From assembly GCF_006542605.1 (NCBI RefSeq), contig NZ_CP041223.1, positions 1 to 64,000 of the forward strand: a stretch of 64,000 bases of DNA, given 5' to 3'. How positions within the stretch are numbered: position 1 is the first letter of the stretch; each line of letters starts with the position of its first letter. A model generated the notes under the pieces. That model ran no database searches. It had not been told where the DNA came from and saw nothing but the letters and a program-made list of their open reading frames with translations. The DNA comes from Porphyrobacter sp. YT40 (GTDB lineage Bacteria; Pseudomonadota; Alphaproteobacteria; Sphingomonadales; Sphingomonadaceae). A program made the position numbers and the translations under genes. This document shows positions 61,114 through 64,000 of this stretch, in pieces.

Positions 61114-61993
61114 GGCTCTGTTGCAAAGATTGGCGGCAGTCAGAGGTAGGCTGTCGCTCTGCGCCGATCAGGCGGCTGCTGCGAAATGGTGGTTGAGCAT
61201 GCCCATGGCCTCCGTCAGCGCCGAGGGCCCAATGCCAAAAGCTCTCTCCACAAGGCGCACCTCGCCCCTGATGCCGGGCTGCAGGCACCAGGGGCGAGCC
61301 TGTCCTTTGCGCAGGGCTCGCATGACTTCGAATCCCTTGATCGTGGCATAGGCCGTGGGGATCGATTTGAAACCGCGCACCGGCTTGATCAGTATCTTGA
61401 GCTTTCCGTGATCGGCCTCGATCACGTTATTGAGATACTTCACCTGCCGGTGGGCCGTCTCCCGGTCCAGCTTTCCTTCGCGCTTCAATTCGGTGATCGC
61501 TGCACCATAGCTCGGCGCTTTGTCGGTATTGAGCGTGGCAGGCTTTTCCCAGTGCTTCAGGCCTCGCAGGGCCTTGCCCAGGAACCGCTTCGCTGCCTTG
61601 GCGCTGCGGGTCGGCGACAGGTAGAAATCGATCGTGTCGCCCCGCTTGTCGACTGCCCGGTACAGGTAGGTCCACTTGCCCCGCACCTTGACGTAGGTTT
61701 CATCCAGGCGCCAGCTCGGATCAAAGCCACGCCGCCAGAACCAGCGCAGCCGCTTCTCCATCTCCGGGGCGTAGCACTGGACCCAGCGATAGATCGTCGT
61801 ATGGTCGACCGAAATGCCGCGTTCCGCCAGCATTTCCTCAAGGTCGCGATAGCTGATCGGATAGCGACAATACCAGCGCACCGCCCACAGGATCACATCA
61901 CCCTGGAAATGGCGCCACTTGAAATCCGTCATCGTTCCGTCCGTCCAATCTCCGCCAAGCATGCTCAAGCTTCACGATTTTTGCAACAGAGCC
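61114..61993 (-). mobile_element. IS6100, copy 3
   Basis: This is an 880-bp copy with intact ends, in the same orientation as copies 1 and 2. Flanks CGAGCAGC and TCCGCGCG do not form a target duplication, and unrelated genes are cut on each side. Copies 2 and 3 bracket the 31.7-kb segment that carries both catabolic loci and the integrases. Confidence 0.97.
61168..61932 (-). CDS. tnpA: IS6100 transposase
   Basis: The 254-residue transposase appears identical to the other two copies, with the catalytic acidic residues intact. Confidence 0.96.
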   Translation of the reverse strand: MTDFKWRHFQGDVILWAVRWYCRYPISYRDLEEMLAERGISVDHTTIYRWVQCYAPEMEKRLRWFWRRGFDPSWRLDETYVKVRGKWTYLYRAVDKRGDTIDFYLSPTRSAKAAKRFLGKALRGLKHWEKPATLNTDKAPSYGAAITELKREGKLDRETAHRQVKYLNNVIEADHGKLKILIKPVRGFKSIPTAYATIKGFEVMRALRKGQARPWCLQPGIRGEVRLVERAFGIGPSALTEAMGMLNHHFAAAA

Positions 61994-62753
61994 TCCGCGC
62001 GCGATACTGGGTCGGCGCGGTGCCGAAGCGGCGACTGAAGGCGCGGGTGAAGCTGGCATTGTTGAGATAGCCGCAGCGATAGCCGACCGATGCGACCGGC
62101 AGGTCGGTCGACAGGAGCAGCATCTTCGCACCCTCGAGCCGTTTCTCGGCCAGCGCATCGGCGATCGAACAGTCGAACATGTCGCGGAAACCGCGGGTCA
62201 GCTTGGCGCGGTTGAGACCGCAGGCGCGCGACAGCGTGTCGAGCGTCAGCTTCTCCGCCCAGCGCTCGTCGATCATCGACCTTGCATTGAGGATGCGGCG
62301 GCTGTCCTCCTGTGACAAATGGCTCTCCCCCAGCACCGGAACCAGCGCGCTGTCCCCGATCAGGCGCAGCGTATCGCACAGCAATTCGATGCTCTTGGCG
62401 AGACGGTAGGGCTCGCGCGCGCCTTCGGGCATGTCGCAGTCGCGGATGGCCAGGGCGATCTCGCGCAGTTCGCGGGTGATGTGGAAGGCGCCGTCGCGCC
62501 CCTCGGGCAGCGCGCCGAACAGCCGCTCGATCGCCGAGGCGGAGACGATCAGGAGAAGCTGGTCGTCGCCGAGCGTCGCGGCGGAGGGATCGGCATGCCA
62601 GCGGACCGTGGCAGGGGTACCGACGCAGCCGAGCGTGTAGCTGAGCGCAACCGGTTCGGCCGGCCAGGGGCGTTGCGGCAACGCGCCCGCGCCTACCATT
62701 GCCGCCATCTCGTGGGAGACCTGTACCCAGTCCCGCTCGACCATCCAGCGCAT
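61994..62753 (-). CDS. AraC-family regulator, 3' end replaced by IS6100
   Basis: The C-terminal domain holds both AraC helix-turn-helix motifs: LDTLSRACGLNRAKLTRGFR and VASVGYRCGYLNNASFTRAF, ending RRFGTAPTQYR. The native stop is lost; the frame continues eight codons into IS6100 (LCCKNREA) and stops at 61965. Only the extreme C-terminus is changed, so the protein may still work. It lies just downstream of the MFS gene on the same strand and probably regulates it. Confidence 0.8.
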
Positions 62754-62780
62754 CCTCTCATCCTATCGAGGAAAAGCTAG

Positions 62781-62818
62781 ACCTTCCTGATAGGTTTGTC
62801 GAGACCTATCAGAAAGGT
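62781..62818 (-). terminator. Hairpin between the MFS and AraC genes
   Basis: ACCTTCCTGATAGGT and ACCTATCAGAAAGGT pair at 14 of 15 positions around eight bases. It begins six bases after the MFS stop and is followed on the minus strand by a short T-run, so it is probably a terminator; an operator for the AraC gene is an alternative. Confidence 0.55.
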
Positions 62819-62823
62819 AAAGG

Positions 62824-64000
62824 TCATGTGGCGAGCGAGGTCGAATCGCGCGGCGCGTGGCGCATCGCCAGGGGGAAGGCGAGCGAGGCGATCGCCGTGA
62901 TCACGACGCCGACGATCGCGAGCGCGGTGCCCAGATGGCTCTCCCCGCCCAGCAGGCCGCTGACCAGCGTGATCAGCGGCGGCGCCACGCCGAAGCCGAG
63001 GACGCCGGCCAGCGCCACGAACAGCCCAATGCAGAATCCGCGCAGCTCGTTGGGCAGCAGGACCGTGATGGTGACGCCGACGATCAGCCCGGCGGCTGTG
63101 CCGCAGAACAGGAAGAGCCCGAGCATCAGCGCGAAACTGGGCACGTCGGGGGCGAGCGGGAAAAGTGACATCGGCACCGACAGGGTCGTCGCCGCGATCG
63201 CGCCGATCAGGATGCCGCCACGGCGCGGAAGGCGATGGCCCCAGTCGGCGACAAGACCGCCCAGGATCGATCCGATCACGCCGGCGGCGAAGACGACCAG
63301 GCCCATCCACTGGGCGAACTGATCGGGCTGGAGCCCATAGCTGCGGCTCAGCACCGGCGCGGCCCAGATGCCGGCGGCGGTATCGATCATCGCGACCGAG
63401 AGCTGGCCGGCGAACAAGGGAAGGATGAAGGCACGCCGGTCCCAAAGTTCGCGCATCGCGACCGAGAAGGGAGCATCGGCGCCCGCGACCGTCTCGCGCC
63501 GGGCCGGCTCGCGGACGAACAGCAGCGGCAGGCACACGATCACGCCGATCGCGGCCACGGCGAGATGGACCCCGCGCCAAGGCGCGACCGGGCCGATCCA
63601 TGCGGGAAGCACCATCGTGCCGAGCATGCCGAACAGCCAGCCGCCCAGCGCGAACGCACCCGCGCTGCCGCCCCATTTGCCGAGCGTCAGGACCAGCATC
63701 GCGCTGCCGCGCTGGGTCGGCGGGCACATGTCGGCCGCGATCGAGATAGCGGCGGTGACCGAACAGAAGCCGCCCACCGCGACGAACATCCGGGCGATGA
63801 ACAGCCCGGTGACGCTGTCGGCGAAGGCGGTCAGCACCAGCCCGATCGTCCAGCCGAGCACCAGCAGGAGCAGGAGCCGCATCCGGTTGCTGCTGTCGAC
63901 CAGTCGTCCGATCGGCACCGCCAGCACGGCGAGCGGCGCCGCCGCGCCCACGCCCTGGATGAAGCCGAGCTGGTTGTCTGTCAGGCCCAGTTCGGCCTTG
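62824..64000 (-). CDS. MFS transporter, 5' end beyond the window
   Basis: About 392 residues of a major-facilitator transporter are visible, lacking only the first helix. The sequence enters at KAELGLTDNQLGFIQGVGAA and has PIGRLVDSSNRMRLLLLLVL (motif A-like) between helices 2 and 3, with ten or eleven further helices. Members with this pattern belong to the spinster-like/anion-cation symporter groups frequent beside sphingomonad catabolic genes. The substrate is unknown. The AraC gene downstream is on the same strand. Confidence 0.85.
   Translation of the reverse strand, partial: KAELGLTDNQLGFIQGVGAAAPLAVLAVPIGRLVDSSNRMRLLLLLVLGWTIGLVLTAFADSVTGLFIARMFVAVGGFCSVTAAISIAADMCPPTQRGSAMLVLTLGKWGGSAGAFALGGWLFGMLGTMVLPAWIGPVAPWRGVHLAVAAIGVIVCLPLLFVREPARRETVAGADAPFSVAMRELWDRRAFILPLFAGQLSVAMIDTAAGIWAAPVLSRSYGLQPDQFAQWMGLVVFAAGVIGSILGGLVADWGHRLPRRGGILIGAIAATTLSVPMSLFPLAPDVPSFALMLGLFLFCGTAAGLIVGVTITVLLPNELRGFCIGLFVALAGVLGFGVAPPLITLVSGLLGGESHLGTALAIVGVVITAIASLAFPLAMRHAPRDSTSLAT

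Overview
The window looks like part of a large mobilizable plasmid or chromosomally integrated plasmid segment from a sphingomonad (Sphingobium/Novosphingobium/Sphingopyxis type, Alphaproteobacteria). The grounds are the high GC content, DUF736 and MucR-type genes, a MOBF relaxase with its coupling protein, three large TonB-dependent receptors beside catabolic genes, and three copies of IS6100. This is family recognition by eye; no database search was run.

Backbone (1-23.6 kb). It begins with small plasmid accessory genes: two near-identical DUF736 genes inside a 736-bp duplication, a Phd-like antitoxin overlapping a PemK-like toxin, a short SSB, and a DUF2493 protein. Two of these genes (8.6 and 9.9 kb) have 5' leaders that share sequence blocks separated by hairpins at the same places but of different sequence. 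An array of short palindromes follows at 10.2-10.6 kb. The DNA-processing module (12.6-19.3 kb) runs candidate oriT region, ribbon-helix-helix protein, TrwB/TraD-like coupling protein, HTH protein and 1006-residue TrwC/TraI-like relaxase. Behind it lies a tightly packed set of small membrane or secreted proteins ending in a MucR-type regulator. No type IV secretion genes are in the window.

Resistance island (23.7-29.4 kb). Two directly repeated IS6100 copies bracket floR (with an attenuation-type leader peptide and hairpin), a broken lysR, tetR(G) and tet(G). The right-hand IS6100 abuts an EmrB-type exporter gene that has lost its 5' end. A short integration module follows (30.9-35.4 kb): a phosphoribosyltransferase-like gene, AlpA, an excisionase-like gene and two divergently oriented P4-type integrases.

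Catabolic region (35.6-60.5 kb). Locus 1 holds a TetR regulator, amidohydrolase, TonB receptor, cyclase-family hydrolase and a beta-keto acid cleavage enzyme. Locus 2 is an operon-like run: TonB receptor, aldehyde dehydrogenase, GMC alcohol oxidoreductase, acyl-CoA ligase, enoyl-CoA hydratase, thiolase, acyl-CoA dehydrogenase and an SDR of the MFE-2 type. After an IS3-family insertion come another TonB receptor, a LysR regulator and an alpha-methylacyl-CoA racemase/CoA-transferase-like gene. Together these suggest uptake of a bulky alcohol, oxidation to the acid, CoA activation and beta-oxidation, probably of a methyl-branched chain. A 70-bp repeat with two hairpins brackets locus 2 in direct orientation, and a 42-bp module containing a ten-codon reading frame occurs three times inside it.

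Right edge (61-64 kb). A third IS6100, in the same orientation, truncates an HTH regulator gene on its left and an AraC regulator gene on its right. An MFS transporter gene runs off the window end.
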